Positions 24,000-35,535 of a stretch of DNA of 64,000 bases are shown piece by piece. The notes beneath the pieces were generated by a model that saw only the letters and a program-made list of their open reading frames with translations, was not told the DNA's origin and searched no databases. The stretch is from Ancylostoma caninum. Lineage: Eukaryota > Nematoda > Chromadorea > Rhabditida > Ancylostomatidae. How positions within the stretch are numbered: position 1 is the first letter of the stretch; each line of letters starts with the position of its first letter. The stretch is taken from contig JBAJFG010000475.1 of the NCBI GenBank assembly GCA_037903475.1, positions 682,001 through 746,000 of the forward strand. Direction: 5' to 3'. Both the position numbers and the translations under genes were made by a program.

Positions 24000-25145
24000 G
24001 TGCTGCTCAAAATGACCGCTACTCGCTTCGATACACTTATTGGATCGCCTCGAGAAGTCATCCACTGCTCTGGCAATGATGTCCATGGGAAGATTATTCC
24101 AGGCTTTTGTCAAACCCCTCTTCAGCGCTTCAACTGTAGAGTGGGACTTCGCACAGATAAATGACTCCACCGTTCCCCAGATAGAATAGTCTAATGGGTC
24201 CACATCAGTTGAAATTCCTGGCCAGTGGCCAGGTCATTGAGGACTTAGGTCCACCGAGGTGAAGTTCGAAAAGTTTCTCGCGTTCCATTCATGCGTTTCT
24301 TCGGACTTATAAAATGGGGCGCCATCCTATTGGTAAGTCCACATCTGTTTTTCAAAATACCGTGGGGTTCAACGCAAAACCTTGTTTTACAGGATCGCCC
24401 AATCTGTGGTTATTGGACCTTCACTCGTTCGTGCACGAAGATGAATAGAGCGTTGCCAGTGCATGTTATTCCTGCCCAGCCATTACTTGCCTTGGTTGTT
24501 GCCTGCTAGATATCATGCTCTCCTTTGATGGTGGCTTTCCCTTCAACCATATCCGGTCATTCTGACGATCGTGAGCTCGTTTGACATCGAACCGTTTCTT
24601 GTCTGAAAACAGGATCCTTCGATGCCGTCCAGGTGCTAAACGTTTTCTCACCTTCTTGCACCATTCCAACCTTTTGGTTTTCGCTTGCCAGGTGACCTTT
24701 CACTTCCTTACACGCCTCAGTCCAGCCTCTCTGACGAATTCAGATTTTAAGACTTGAGAAGAGGATAGGTAAGGAGCGAAAGAGTTACTCATGTGGTAGT
24801 CTTCTTGAGAAATGAAAAATTAATGTTACTGAGATTACTGACTATCCTCCGTATAGATTCTATCTAAATTTCAATCGCCTTTGCAGATTTCCTCGTGAAA
24901 TTCTTTTTAGTTCAAGGGTCTCTTCGAATCCGACTTTGAACCTTCTTTTGGTTACATGTGTTATTTGCGGTTCTCGGTTGACCTCCTCCTGGGCGATACC
25001 CCTTGGTCACTGTCTCTTGGAAACGCTTCAGAGCCTTCGAAACGGTCGGATGTGGAGTATTTAGCAGCCGCGAAATCTCTACCACACCATTATCGCTTTC
25101 TGTCATGAGCATGATTACCGATCTCAAGTCTTCTCTAGATCGCAT
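24000..25145 (-). pseudogene. Degenerate Tc1/mariner transposase
   Basis: The N-terminal part (ATG at 25145) has a helix-turn-helix with VVEISRLLNTPHPTVSKALK and a GGGQPRT hook. A middle piece (24466-24669) reads RRILFSDKKRFDVKRAHDRQ, then NDRIW; the usual D-E pair after ILF-S/T is D-K here. The C-terminal piece (23997-24203) reads GISTDVDPLDYSIWGTVES, carrying the third acidic residue, then VEALKRGLTKAWNNL. This order and the HxRQNDRIW motif point to the ITm group (DD37D/E-like), although the exact spacing cannot be read through the frameshifts and stops. The enzyme would cut and paste the element at TA sites; this copy is dead. Confidence 0.8.
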
Positions 25146-25258
25146 CTACAATAACGTAGACCAATGACTGTAGGAGTATATGTCGAAGTCATTCCAACGG
25201 GCTCACCTCACGAGAAAAAACCAAATGAAATTCCGTTCCATAATTTTGTGGCACTCCG

Positions 25259-26565
25259 TATTATTCTTTTCCAATACAACTAATAATTGCATAACATATG
25301 TGGTATCATTACTGTCAGGAACCGCTAACAATGGGGTTTGTTGGCAGCAGCTACGAGAGAGTAATTCCAGTGTGACTCCACCAAACACTGAGCATTGCCT
25401 TTTACAGTTCTCGTTTTTTTTTCACTATAATCCGAGGTTACCAGCGAGCCACCCGCACTTTTCCATGCGATTTACCAAAGGAACCCAATTCTCGTCACCA
25501 TTAACCTCGTTAGTGAGTGAAGCGAAAACCCTAAAAATTAAAACGTTTAGGCACATGGTTCTTAGCACTTGAAGCTGTGGGAGCCCAGATCAGAATAAAT
25601 CCATGCGTCCTATTTCCTTGCCACTTCGAAGAGGTGATGATGAACAGCTACAGTATTATAATAGCACTGAAGTCCCTTTACTGCTCACGGGTCTCAAGCC
25701 GCGAACTTTTTTCATTTAGCTATAGGAGACGCCCTCCGACCACCTTGACCGTCCGACCAAATCCTAGTTCATCTCAAGCCGAGACAGTTATAATCAAATT
25801 TGCGGGAGCAAATGTTACCCGTGCAATAAGAGCCAATGGAGAGGCCTATCCCATGACATACATTTTTTGGTGCATCGCTTCCGTTACTCTCTTTTATAAA
25901 TTCGAAGAGCAGGAGCGGTAAAACATGCTCTCAGTCAACGACGATTTTCTGGGCCATAACCTGGGCGAAATGCGAAGACAACTTTTATATGAATAGACTG
26001 TTATCCAGTTTTTATACATGTTTTGAATAGGGAGTTCCAGAACAACCACGAAAAAATTGGCGAGGCAGGAAAAAGTGTGGCGGGAAACTTAATAGAAGGG
26101 GTAACGACGACAACCTTTCTGAACGAAAAATTGGAAAAGTACGACATCAGCTCGCAGTTAAACTAATTTCTCCCTGTAAAGTGGCACTCAACCAGTTCCA
26201 AGGTACCAAATTTTGGTGAAAGAATTCCTGAGCGTCAACGATTCCAAAACATTTACCTGTATTACTTTCATTGTTGATATTCATACATCTGTTTTTTTGA
26301 TATTCACTCTTCAGATCGCGAACACCATCGAAATCGGTACATCAAATACAACGCTCTTCCATACAGTGGAAACCTCTTGATGGTTCTGTTCATCACATAA
26401 TTTCAGAAGTACGGACTAAGCCCTGAACTACCTTTTATGAACATTTAGATTCGTCGGAAGTCCACTCCTAGAAAGTTTGTGAGGAAATGGATAGAAACCA
26501 ACCGCTAATGAAGAGCGATTTTACCACCTTAGTAGGAAGATTCCGCAAGCTTGTGCAATTGCAAA
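25259..26565. other. Sequence between mariner and outer right repeat, nothing recognised
   Basis: No known domain on either strand. Open frames at 25180-25572 and 25577-25921 (+) are unsupported, and the first overlaps the mariner terminal repeat. If the outer inverted repeats bound one transposon, this segment would be its eroded interior. Confidence 0.35.
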
Positions 26566-29500
26566 GAGACGTCAATTTAGATATTAGCTGCTGTTTACGG
26601 TGGGAAAGGCTTTAGCAAAAATCCTGAAGAAATGGCTTGTGAATTCGCTCAACAGTTCCAATCGGAGACAAAAAATGTACGAGCAGGTATTTTGGCGCAT
26701 CCTGTACATACGAATTAGGGTCAACTGTGAAATTTGCCGGATATGTGTGGAAGCTTCCATGCTTCCGTGCACATCGCGTATCTCGAATTCTGAGCAGTTC
26801 TCGGTGAAGCACCTGTCGCGACACTCAGCTCAAACGCTCAAGTGATCCGGTGCACTAACGTGATGAGAGGAAATTAATGGCTCTTCACTCAAATAAACTC
26901 CGGATGCCGTCAAGAGGCTGCCGTTGTTTTTCACGGCGCACTTTTCGCTGATTCAAAATAGCAGGTTGTGTGGTTGTTTCAAAATTCTGTTTTCTAGCCA
27001 TAAGTACTAAAGATAATATTGAATTCTTCTTTCTCGAACACTTATAAGAACAGTCAAGGGGCCTTTCTCGAAATTTTAATTCCTCGAAGAGTTTTGCTGA
27101 GTTATTTCGAGAGCCGCCATACGTTTTTTTTTCGTTGGAAAAAAGACTATGTATGTGTCATATGTGTTTGAAAATGGGTCAACAGCTACGTCTTTTCTAC
27201 ATCGTCCGTGACAACTCGGACTTTTTGATCCGAATCCACGAAGACGCCACTTTAGCACTTTGAACAGTACAACTAAACAACCCAGGCTTGCTGTAATCTG
27301 ACAGCAGCCGAACAATGCACTACAAATGTAAAGTGCTCAAGGTGTTTATAGTGATGTCCGGGCACTCGGCTGTACAGCCATTAATCTGTGAAATTGATAC
27401 TAGAGCCAGCTCGCAGCGCTGTGCAAAAAGCCCTCATTCGGGGCCGGGGACTGCAGCAACGGTCCGCACCGCTGGGAGCGCGACAGTGGGAGGCAGGAGA
27501 CATGTGTTCCAAATTTATGCCGAGGAACCAATGCTGAGCATTACAACACGTGCCCTTGTGGCTACGTCCGTATTCCGGTGGTCGTTCGATCGCCGGTGAT
27601 TTGTGACGTACGCGTTCCCGAGGTCCGCGCGTGATTTCTGAGGTCCGCTCCAAAGATGGGGCGAATTCAATTTGCGTCCAATCCGCCATACAAATGACTT
27701 TTCGCGATGTTTTCTTCAAAGAAGCCAGCGAATTTGACGAATCTGTGTCCATAAATCTGCCCACCCGGCCCGGGGACTCCGCGGCTCTCAGCACGTTGTT
27801 CGGATGATTCCGGATGGTGGGTGTTTTTCAGAGCCGGCTGAACATAGTGTGATGGATGACTGGGAGCTGACTCGGTGCCGCAATCATTTATTTTGCGATT
27901 TCTTCTCGTCGAGAGACACACATTAATCCTCCTTTATCACTTCACTCACACGTGCCGGCTATTATAACAACTCGCAGTAGTTTATCTTTTTTTCACGAAA
28001 CGAATTCTCTGCTTCATCATCCTTTGCCTGTCTAGAACTGCCACCTTCTTCTTTGATTTTTATTGAAAATCAAGAAAAAACACCCCCAACACCTGCCCTT
28101 CTGTAATTTTCCGATAAATGAGAGTCGGATCTGATGTGATTTGCCTCGCTGTTCCACGTCCGATCTCTTTTTTTCTGTTAACAAAGCCTCCGGACAGAAA
28201 AATTTCTGCGTATCGTAGCTCGTTTTCTTGCAAATCCGGGCCAGAGCTTCTCAACCTTAACTTCGACAGAATAAACACTTTATTCTGAATCCAGTTCAGA
28301 GCAACTAGTTTCAAGTGTTGTGCTCATTATTTGCTCTGTGATATCCACGCTATATAGCTTAGCGCTGGTAATCCATGGATACTATCACACTTGTAATACT
28401 AATACATAGCCGATAATATAATAAATAGCCGAGCGCCGTGATTTTTCCTTTGAAGTTGGAGCGGAATAGGAGTCGTGATCCCTATCTTTCCCCATATTCC
28501 AGACTTTCTAGTGTTTTTTTAAAATTTTTCTTGGGAGTCCATGAATTTAGTGCGTCTTTTTTTCCAGGGTGTTTCTCGTTTATCGACGTTCGTTACACGT
28601 GAGAATCATTAGAGCCTCTTTGCAGGCAAAGGCATGTGCGCAAGAACCGTCTTCTTCCTTAAGATTTAGGCTTACTTATGTTTAAGTAATAATTTTTATA
28701 TAGAGAAAAGAAGCAGCTGATTTTAGCCACTTTCTCACAATCATAATCTCAAACTAAGTGAAGTTAGGTCATGAGCGCCAAACTTCGCAAACTCCGTTTA
28801 TCTTCGTTTTCTGAGGACAGATATCGCGTAAGTTTACGCTCGACTCGATTTACGGGGTCGAAGCGGCAATGATATCTTTCACGTGGTCGATGAGAGAAAT
28901 TAATTCATCCCAGAAAATTTAGATTCATATTGCGCTGCTGCACCCACAAGCCTTGATGTTTTGAAATTAGCTATTTTCTTTCATACTATTTTTACTTTTT
29001 TTCTGTGGATGGAGCGAACCATAGGGTTCCTCGTTCGTTTACTTATTTCGGATGGAATTCTACTTTTTGAAGAACAGAATCCGTTCAATATATGTAGGTC
29101 TCGAGAAAAGAAATTTGTGCGACACAGACACCAATTTTTTTGACCTCTCCGACTTTTTTAGGAGCATTTCGCTCTTAGCCAGTCAGCTGATGCTGGATTC
29201 AGTCCTCGTCGGGACACTGCTATTTTTGGAAATCTATCCCATTCTGCTGTCAGCTAGACATTCGACAACATTGCAAAGCCCTCCTTTCTTGCTTTTTCGC
29301 AGCCCACTAACCGTTTCATTCCTCCTGCATTTTGAGGTGATTCCGACTGCAGAGCTGCCTCTTCTTCGTTTCATTTGCTCTTATCATCTATTTCCTTAAT
29401 ACACTTGACTTGCATATTCAATCGGTACTGATTTGGAAACCAGAACATTCCGATCTTCGTGCAGCTTATCGCGAAAATTACATTGGTTTTTTCATAATTC

Positions 29501-31823
29501 TCAGAAAATCACATAATTTTTTTTACATTTGTAACTTATACCATCGATAGTTTCTTCCGAACAGTAGTTAATCCCTTTCAAAAAATAAAGCACGCTGTTT
29601 CTAATTTCATTACTTCTTACTGGCTCCTTAATGAGATTATTAATCTCTTATTTGTAATTTTCCATGTCCTGATCTTTTGCTGGAGGAAATAGTTGGTCTT
29701 CCTAGCACGATGACACTGACGTCCGCGAGAAACTACTGGCACACCTCTATCTTTATTATTTACCCAATTTTATTTTTTTTACTATTATTTCATTGTCACT
29801 TTTTTCATATTTATTATTATTATTCTTATTTCATCCTTTGCTAATATAACTCACTTGTACAGTACCAGTACATGGGTGAAGGTACGAGACGGACAAACAA
29901 ATGACGTTCCATGACAAGTTTTTTAAAGATCTTGCTGAATAAATTTCTTCCTTTAGCATCAATAATTTTATTATTAGTAATCCCCTATCTCAATTCAATC
30001 CCGATAATTTCTCAGAATTGTTTACAGGGTATGATAGTAGTGCTGGAAAGCAAATAATTGGCTCTCGTATGCTGCCCAACGACGCGTCACTCACCCAGGC
30101 GTTTGCCAAATAATTTGTGGTGAGTAGTGGTGTGACTTAGGCAGAGACAGCTGTGAGCCAACTAAAAATAACGTTTAGGTATCCAAAAAATAATTCCTAG
30201 ACAGCTACACATAATATGTAGCAGTTGTATTTGCTGAACCCTGGCGTAATGGAATAATTTTAACTTGTATGCACCTACTCATTTTCATTTTCCTAAAATG
30301 TAGAACATATTCTCAAAATGGTGCTCCTGATTGAAGCAACTGGAGCAGTCGAGGTGGCTTGCAGGATTGCAGAGATTTTTTTCATGCTTTCCGTGCCTCT
30401 GTTACGCTGTTACAACTCATGACCAACGTTGTTGATGAATTAGTGCGTTTCTACGATATCTGTGGCTTTTTCTTCAGCATATTCTTTACTGATGAAAATT
30501 GGCGCCATGTCTGCACTTCTGCTAAAAGTTTTCTCTGGAATTCGCGTGACAATGAGTCATGTGGAAGCTCATTCTCATTTTTCGCACCCATACTCCACCA
30601 ACTCGAGAAATCGTGTATAGCAAAATGGTTCGTTCGCCAGTCTCGTTTCGTCACTCTTCGTTCAAGCATCTGCCTTGCTTTTTGTTCGGTAAACCAATGA
30701 ACTCTGAACGATTTTGTGCTGACTATTCATTCAAAGTTATCGTTAGACTTCTATAGAGTTTGAAAATTTTTTTCTACTCTTGGGCCTTAGAAGGCTGGAG
30801 ATAAAAATCGATTCTACCTTGTTCAGCAGAAAAAAATAATGGGCGTAATCAACCCGAAGATGGATTTTAAATTGTAAGATATGCAGTAGCGCTCAAAATT
30901 GTATAGCCCTTTGAAGTTTGCTCCATAACTTCAGTTAGAGTGATGCTTTAAAATTTCTCAGCTTTGATCATATTTTTACGAGCGTTGTAAACACTCACAA
31001 AAGATTGTACACAGGCTGAAATCATACCTTTTTGTCAAATAGTTTTCTCCAGTTTCTTCATTCAAATTTTTTATCCACAAAGGTCAGAATACGGGACTCC
31101 GTAGCTTGAACGAAAAATCACAAAAAGGCTTCTGTAAGTGGTACTTTAACAGGAATTGTACGCCTTCTATTATTAATGATTATTACTAATAGAATTCGAC
31201 ACATATCTGGATGAAAAGCATGTGCTTCCAGAGCACCGACCTTATGAAGCAAATCTGAGGCCATTTGGGCGATAAACCAATGTACAAATTGTCGAATTAG
31301 CTCACTTCTCTTAGTTACAATGTCAAATTGCTCACGATGCACAGAGGAGTCCATACCACCAGAGGATGTTTGCGATTCTTCCCATACAAAACTTCAATCC
31401 ACCGAAAGATACGAAAATTCAAAAGGCTAAATATCTTTATCTGGTACTATTATGTAGGCAGCCTGAACGGGCCAAATGTAACCTAGGAATGCACTCTGAA
31501 TAGATGAACGATAGCTCACGAACCACGTGAGCTCAAGTTTGATGGATCACTTCTCAAAATTCATACGGACAAACGCAATCATCACCTGATAATTAGCTGT
31601 TGGTAGACGGGAGAAGAGAGTGTCCTTCTCACGACATGGTCGGCGAAACACAGAAAAAATGAAGGGAAGAATTATGCAGGAGGAGGGCCAGGATCAGCTT
31701 AGCAGAGAACGTTTTCTGTGGATGACGGCAGTTTTTTGAAATCTAATCAGGTCGCTCAACAAATGAAAGCTCTCTGTTCATTTGAAGGCAAATTTCAGCT
31801 CCTAACGTATCTCCTGAGTACGT

Positions 31824-31851
31824 ACTTCTCTGTACTCGAGTACAGAGAAGT
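31824..31851. repeat. Perfect 28-bp palindrome
   Basis: ACTTCTCTGTAC-TCGA-GTACAGAGAAGT is a perfect 28-base palindrome centred on CTCGAG, with further weak pairing of GTACGT-like flanks. It could form a cruciform or an RNA hairpin. No function is known. Confidence 0.85.
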
Positions 31852-33014
31852 GTACGTTAAGTGTACGTTCTTAGGCAAGTGTAGCACCACTAATGCCTAA
31901 TTTTAGCCTGCACCGCACATCCAAGCTGAAAACACTTCTAACTTGTTGAGCACATCTGAAACTTCAACTTACCAGAGCACCTTTGAAACGCAACCTAATA
32001 AACTAGCCGTGAGATTATCCTATCACCTTTCTGAAGATGTTTCTTCTTCGGACATATTTATCAATTTTTTTTTGTATCTTGTCACGGACTATTCTGTTTG
32101 ACTTCGAAGCAGTGTCTCAAATCAGAACAGTTTCTATGATTTCCACAAACTGGGAGTAGTCAAACCACGCTGATGTCAATGGTACGTATAACAGTTCCTT
32201 GAAAACATGTCCCGAAACCAGTTTTTGAGTCCTTTCTGTGACGAATTCAAGACGCGCATTGAGAAATCTGCCCAAAGGGGTGCACCTGCATGCACCAACG
32301 TCGTAGTAGGCGATGTGTTATGTGCCTATAAGGCGTATTGTAACGGCCGATTACTGTACTGCAGATGCGTCAATGCACATCCTTCCCGAATTATCCATTG
32401 AAGGAGCTCAAAAACTGATTTTGCGGCACTTTCCAGGAAACCGTCCATCTTCTGGATCAGCGTAGCTTGCCTATTCTTTTTTATTGGAACAGGTGCAAGT
32501 TTTCCACTCAGTGGATATGCTGGATTCTCTTGAAAGAGCAACTTCTGAGAGTAGCATCCGTGGCGGTTGCTACTTCGCATGCTTTCATCCGTCAGAACAA
32601 TTTTCCGAGGTGGCCAACACCAAGTAACAAGTGAAGGGTTGAACTCATGTATCTCACTCTCTGCGATTCCTCCATTCAGCCGTCAATTCTCGCGTGAAAA
32701 TCTAAAAATTGTAAATATTTGGAAGAAAACCAAGTTGTCGTGTTCCAACCAAGGAGAACCGGCAGGGCTATGCATTTATATTTAGCTTTTCCTAATTCCG
32801 ATAAAAAACCAACTTGTATTCATGCTTCGGAGAACCAATTGATCGAGCTAGTATTACCCCCTACAGATTTTTAATGTTATGGTGTTTGAGAATTTTCTAT
32901 GGAAAATAATAGAGTACTGATCAAATAATGTTTAACACATGTTTTTTTATGCGAATATTCGATTCGGAGCCAGTCCAAAATTACGAATGTCCAAAGTGGG
33001 AGAGCAGCACAGAC

Positions 33015-33041
33015 GGGGGGGGGGGGGGGAGGAGGGGGGGG
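33015..33041 (+). repeat. Poly-G tract
   Basis: Runs of 15 and 8 or more G separated by AGGA. It could form G-quadruplex structures and is also a place where sequencing length errors are likely. Confidence 0.7.
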
Positions 33042-33442
33042 AGAGAGGAGATAGACTATAGAGCTTTCTTTTATATTCGATGGTTCGATGATGAGGTTCC
33101 AGATTATTTATCAAAATACGTAAATTTCTTCGGTTTTTATTAAGTAGTTACTCTAGTAAACAAAGGTTTCGCGTATGTGGGAGAGATAGAGCCGATAACT
33201 TTTGGCTCTTTAGTATCCTCCTCCATTGTTGACTGTCGAGGACCATTCCTCGTGTTTTTCTTCCGAGAAAAACTATATATTAATAGCGGTTCAAACTCAG
33301 TGTAGAGCAGCTGTGGTGAGAAAATAGCACAGTTCTAACGCTCTATTCACTGAAAGGTTTTCCAATGAGTCCAGCCCAAATTTATGTTACCGTGGTCTTC
33401 TCCTCTTCATGTTGATTTTTTTGCCAGTGAGCGAATAGATGT

Positions 33443-33673
33443 TATAGTCTGTCCGAAACGACGAGTCCGCCCACGCACGCGGGGATCGAGGAGCTGCCGC
33501 GTTTGCCAGCACTCCACGTCATCATCTCTAATCTGCGTATCACGTTTCATCGTTATCTTCACAATGATTTGGCTGTGACGTGGACGACGTGGCATCCAAG
33601 AGCATCCGTTCCAGCCGCGTCGCCTCTCGATCTCCGCGTGCGTGGGCGGACTCGTCGTTTCGCACAGACTATA
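33443..33673. mobile_element. 231-bp palindromic MITE
   Basis: TATAGTCTGTCCGAAACGAC at 33443 is repeated inverted, ending at 33673 (TATAGTCTGTGCGAAACGAC on the minus strand). Pairing continues through GAGTCCGCCCACGCACGCGG and then into a central part holding ATCGTTATCTTCACAATGAT. TA may be the target duplication. No coding capacity. The arms are GC-rich relative to the flanks. Confidence 0.75.
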
Positions 33674-34023
33674 CTTCCACTTCGTCAATTTTTAAAATAC
33701 TCATTGTTTTCTCCGATGGGCTGGAGTGCGCCGCTACTGAAAAAGGCAACGGAACTATTCCTCATAGCACATCATTTCACTTATAGAGCGAAATCGCCCA
33801 AAAAAAACACCCGCATGCGCAGAGATAGGGCCGCTCATACGAGAAAAGCTTCGATTGCACCTTATGGGTCACTTATAAAACATGAAATTCATTCGATCAT
33901 AAAAGTTACGAGAATCACGTACACACAATAGACATCAGTTCACATTTGAGTGTCAACTGAAGACGTGTACATCTGAAGCAGTTCTTAGGTAGGATTCATC
34001 TTGCTCATAGCACTCGTAGCAGA

Positions 34024-34340
34024 GCTGTACCGTTCTTGGATTCAATACTATGATTAACTGAGCCCTAACCAAATTCCTGCCTTGTATTTAATCCTTGTTG
34101 TCTGTATTCGTGAGTCCTGACAGATCCTTAGTATAGTATAATCAGCTCCAAAAAAAAAACTCAGATATGCATTTATGAACAGTGCATCCTTTTGCTTGGC
34201 ATATCCCGAGGAAATCTTTGTACCCATATTACAGGGAGCGAAATCGCCCAGAAATAAAAAAAAACGCTGTACCATTCTTGGATTCACTACTATGATTAAC
34301 TGAGCCCTAACCGAATTCCTGCCTTGTATTTCATCATTGT
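34024..34340 (+). repeat. Pair of ~76-bp direct repeats
   Basis: The block starting GCTGTACCGTTCTTGGATTC at 34024-34100 recurs at 34266-34340 with about five differences, including TATGATTAACTGAGCCCTAA and TTCCTGCCTTGTATTT. A second shared motif, GAGCGAAATCGCCCA, occurs near 33786 and 34238. The spacing between copies is 242 bases, so this may be a partial duplication of a larger repeat. Confidence 0.75.
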
Positions 34341-34770
34341 ACACGGGGTTTCAGTAGTTCATACACATTCTCTTGCATCGTGTCAGCATGAGTGTTGATT
34401 GTCTGATTGTCTGCGCATCCACACATTTCACTATAACTGTTCTTGTTCTCAATCGATGTTCTGGTGTGGAACGTTCGAGCGGGTCCGGAGCACTGAAGAT
34501 TCTCACATTCCTCCCCCCGAACTTAAAATGGGTTGCACAATTCTTCAATATTTTACTCTTTCATGAAATCGTTCAAGGACTTGTCCGGATTATTTTCAAT
34601 TGATCATTTTATTATTTTAGAGATTTGCTGCTAATTATTTCACAGCAGAACTAATATTTCCTTGTCTTTCTACTCCTCCACAGGGGCATCCAAGGTAGCA
34701 TAGAACCCCCTTTCTAACTTTTTCGATAACCTACAATTTTGCTTTTTTCTTATATATTCGTGATTTATTA

Positions 34771-35535
34771 GGATGGTGCATAATTAATGCGCCTTTTTTC
34801 GCAAATCCTTTTCTCGTTGAAAATTAACGATTCGTAGACTGTTTTTCTATGAGCATAGTCCTCTTTTTTCTTTCAGCAACGGAGCTATCAAAAATCATTT
34901 TTCTTTCAGCAACGGAGCTATCAAAAATCATATCCACATTTGCCACCCCATGCGCTACCACTTCGGGAAAGGTTGGATTGCAGCACAGTCATTCAGCGAT
35001 TTTTGGCTGAAGAAAAAAGAGCAGAGCCAAATCGAAAAATTCTCAGGTGGTTCAAATAGGGAGATACAATCCTGTGATGAAGAAGAAACACTCTGCGCTT
35101 AAATTCCGACCACCAGGAACTTTGTCAGCCATGAAAGGGAAGGACGTTCCGTTGACGAGATCCCTCAGAAATGTAGCCTGCTCGTTTTGCTACAGAAAAA
35201 CGGTGCGAATTCGAACATTGTTCCTGTCCAAAGTTCGTACGGATGCATCTGGTCAATCTCCATACTTTTATGAGCCTTTTGAGAGCAAGTACAATAACCG
35301 AATGACCCATTTTGAACAGTTCGGACATCATTTCCGTCATCAAGCTTTCGTCCTTTCCCGAGCTGCACAAAATTCAAAATTAATTGCATGTTGTAGCGGA
35401 TGTGGATGCGGTTTTCGATAGCACTTTTGATAAGTGGGAAGAGAAAATTGTTTTCATGAAAAACTTATCTGAAAAGCTTCTTTTTTATCGAAAGAAGAAG
35501 TCGCGAAAAAAACCGCATTAATTATGCACCTACCC
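34771..35535 (-). mobile_element. Degenerate mariner element
   Basis: The inverted ends share GGTGCATAATTAATGCG: left at about 34771-34803, right at 35502-35535. They resemble mariner terminal repeats. The ~765-bp length is shorter than an autonomous mariner. A minus-strand peptide with HPYEL near 35270-35290 may correspond to the WVPHEL segment of mariner transposases, but frames are broken and the catalytic residues are not identifiable. A 33-bp tandem duplication lies inside. Confidence 0.65.
34866..34931. repeat. Perfect 33-bp tandem duplication
   Basis: The unit that contains TTTCAGCAACGGAGCTATCA is present twice without mismatch (34866-34898 and 34899-34931). It lies in the left part of the degenerate mariner. 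Confidence 0.85.

Larger units (their letters stand above)
22213..25258 (-). mobile_element. Mariner/Tc1 element with TA target duplication
   Basis: The terminal repeats are CAGGGTGACACAGAATTATG (22213) and, on the minus strand, CGGAGTGCCACAAAATTATG (from 25258); both continue GAACGGA. TA flanks each end (22211-22212 and 25259-25260). The transposase gene reads on the minus strand, with its ATG at 25145 just inside the right repeat. A LINE of about 1.7 kb (22290-23990) sits between the transposase stop and the left repeat. Without it the element would be about 1.35 kb, the normal size for this superfamily. Confidence 0.8.
21988..26704. mobile_element. Outer Tc1/mariner-type inverted-repeat pair
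   Basis: The left end, TA-CAGGTTGTGCCAAAATTACC at 21986, matches in inverted orientation the right end at 26640-26706 (TA-CAGGATGCGCCAAAATACC on the minus strand). Similarity continues with gaps for about 130-140 bases inward, including AGCGAATT and GTAAACAxCAG blocks. TA dinucleotides flank both ends. The interval encloses a complete mariner element (22213-25258), which itself encloses a LINE. Either this is one long-TIR element that received later insertions, or two related solo elements happen to lie inverted. No transposase of its own is recognisable in 25259-26565. Confidence 0.55.
26705..33442. other. Long AT-rich intergenic region with one GC-rich island
   Basis: No gene is firmly supported across 6.7 kb. 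A GC-rich island at about 27360-27860 contrasts with its surroundings and contains a cysteine-rich open frame (27404-27634, +) and a 137-codon minus frame (27381-27794); it could be a promoter-proximal exon or CpG-rich control region. Minus-strand frames near 31118-31354 and 32326-32580 have protein-like composition but no recognised family. Poly-T and ATT-rich stretches are common at 29.6-29.9 kb. Confidence 0.35.

Noticed and set aside
30359..30700. 113-codon plus frame overlapping a 72-codon minus frame
   Set aside because: No recognised motif on either strand; likely chance or an eroded repeat.
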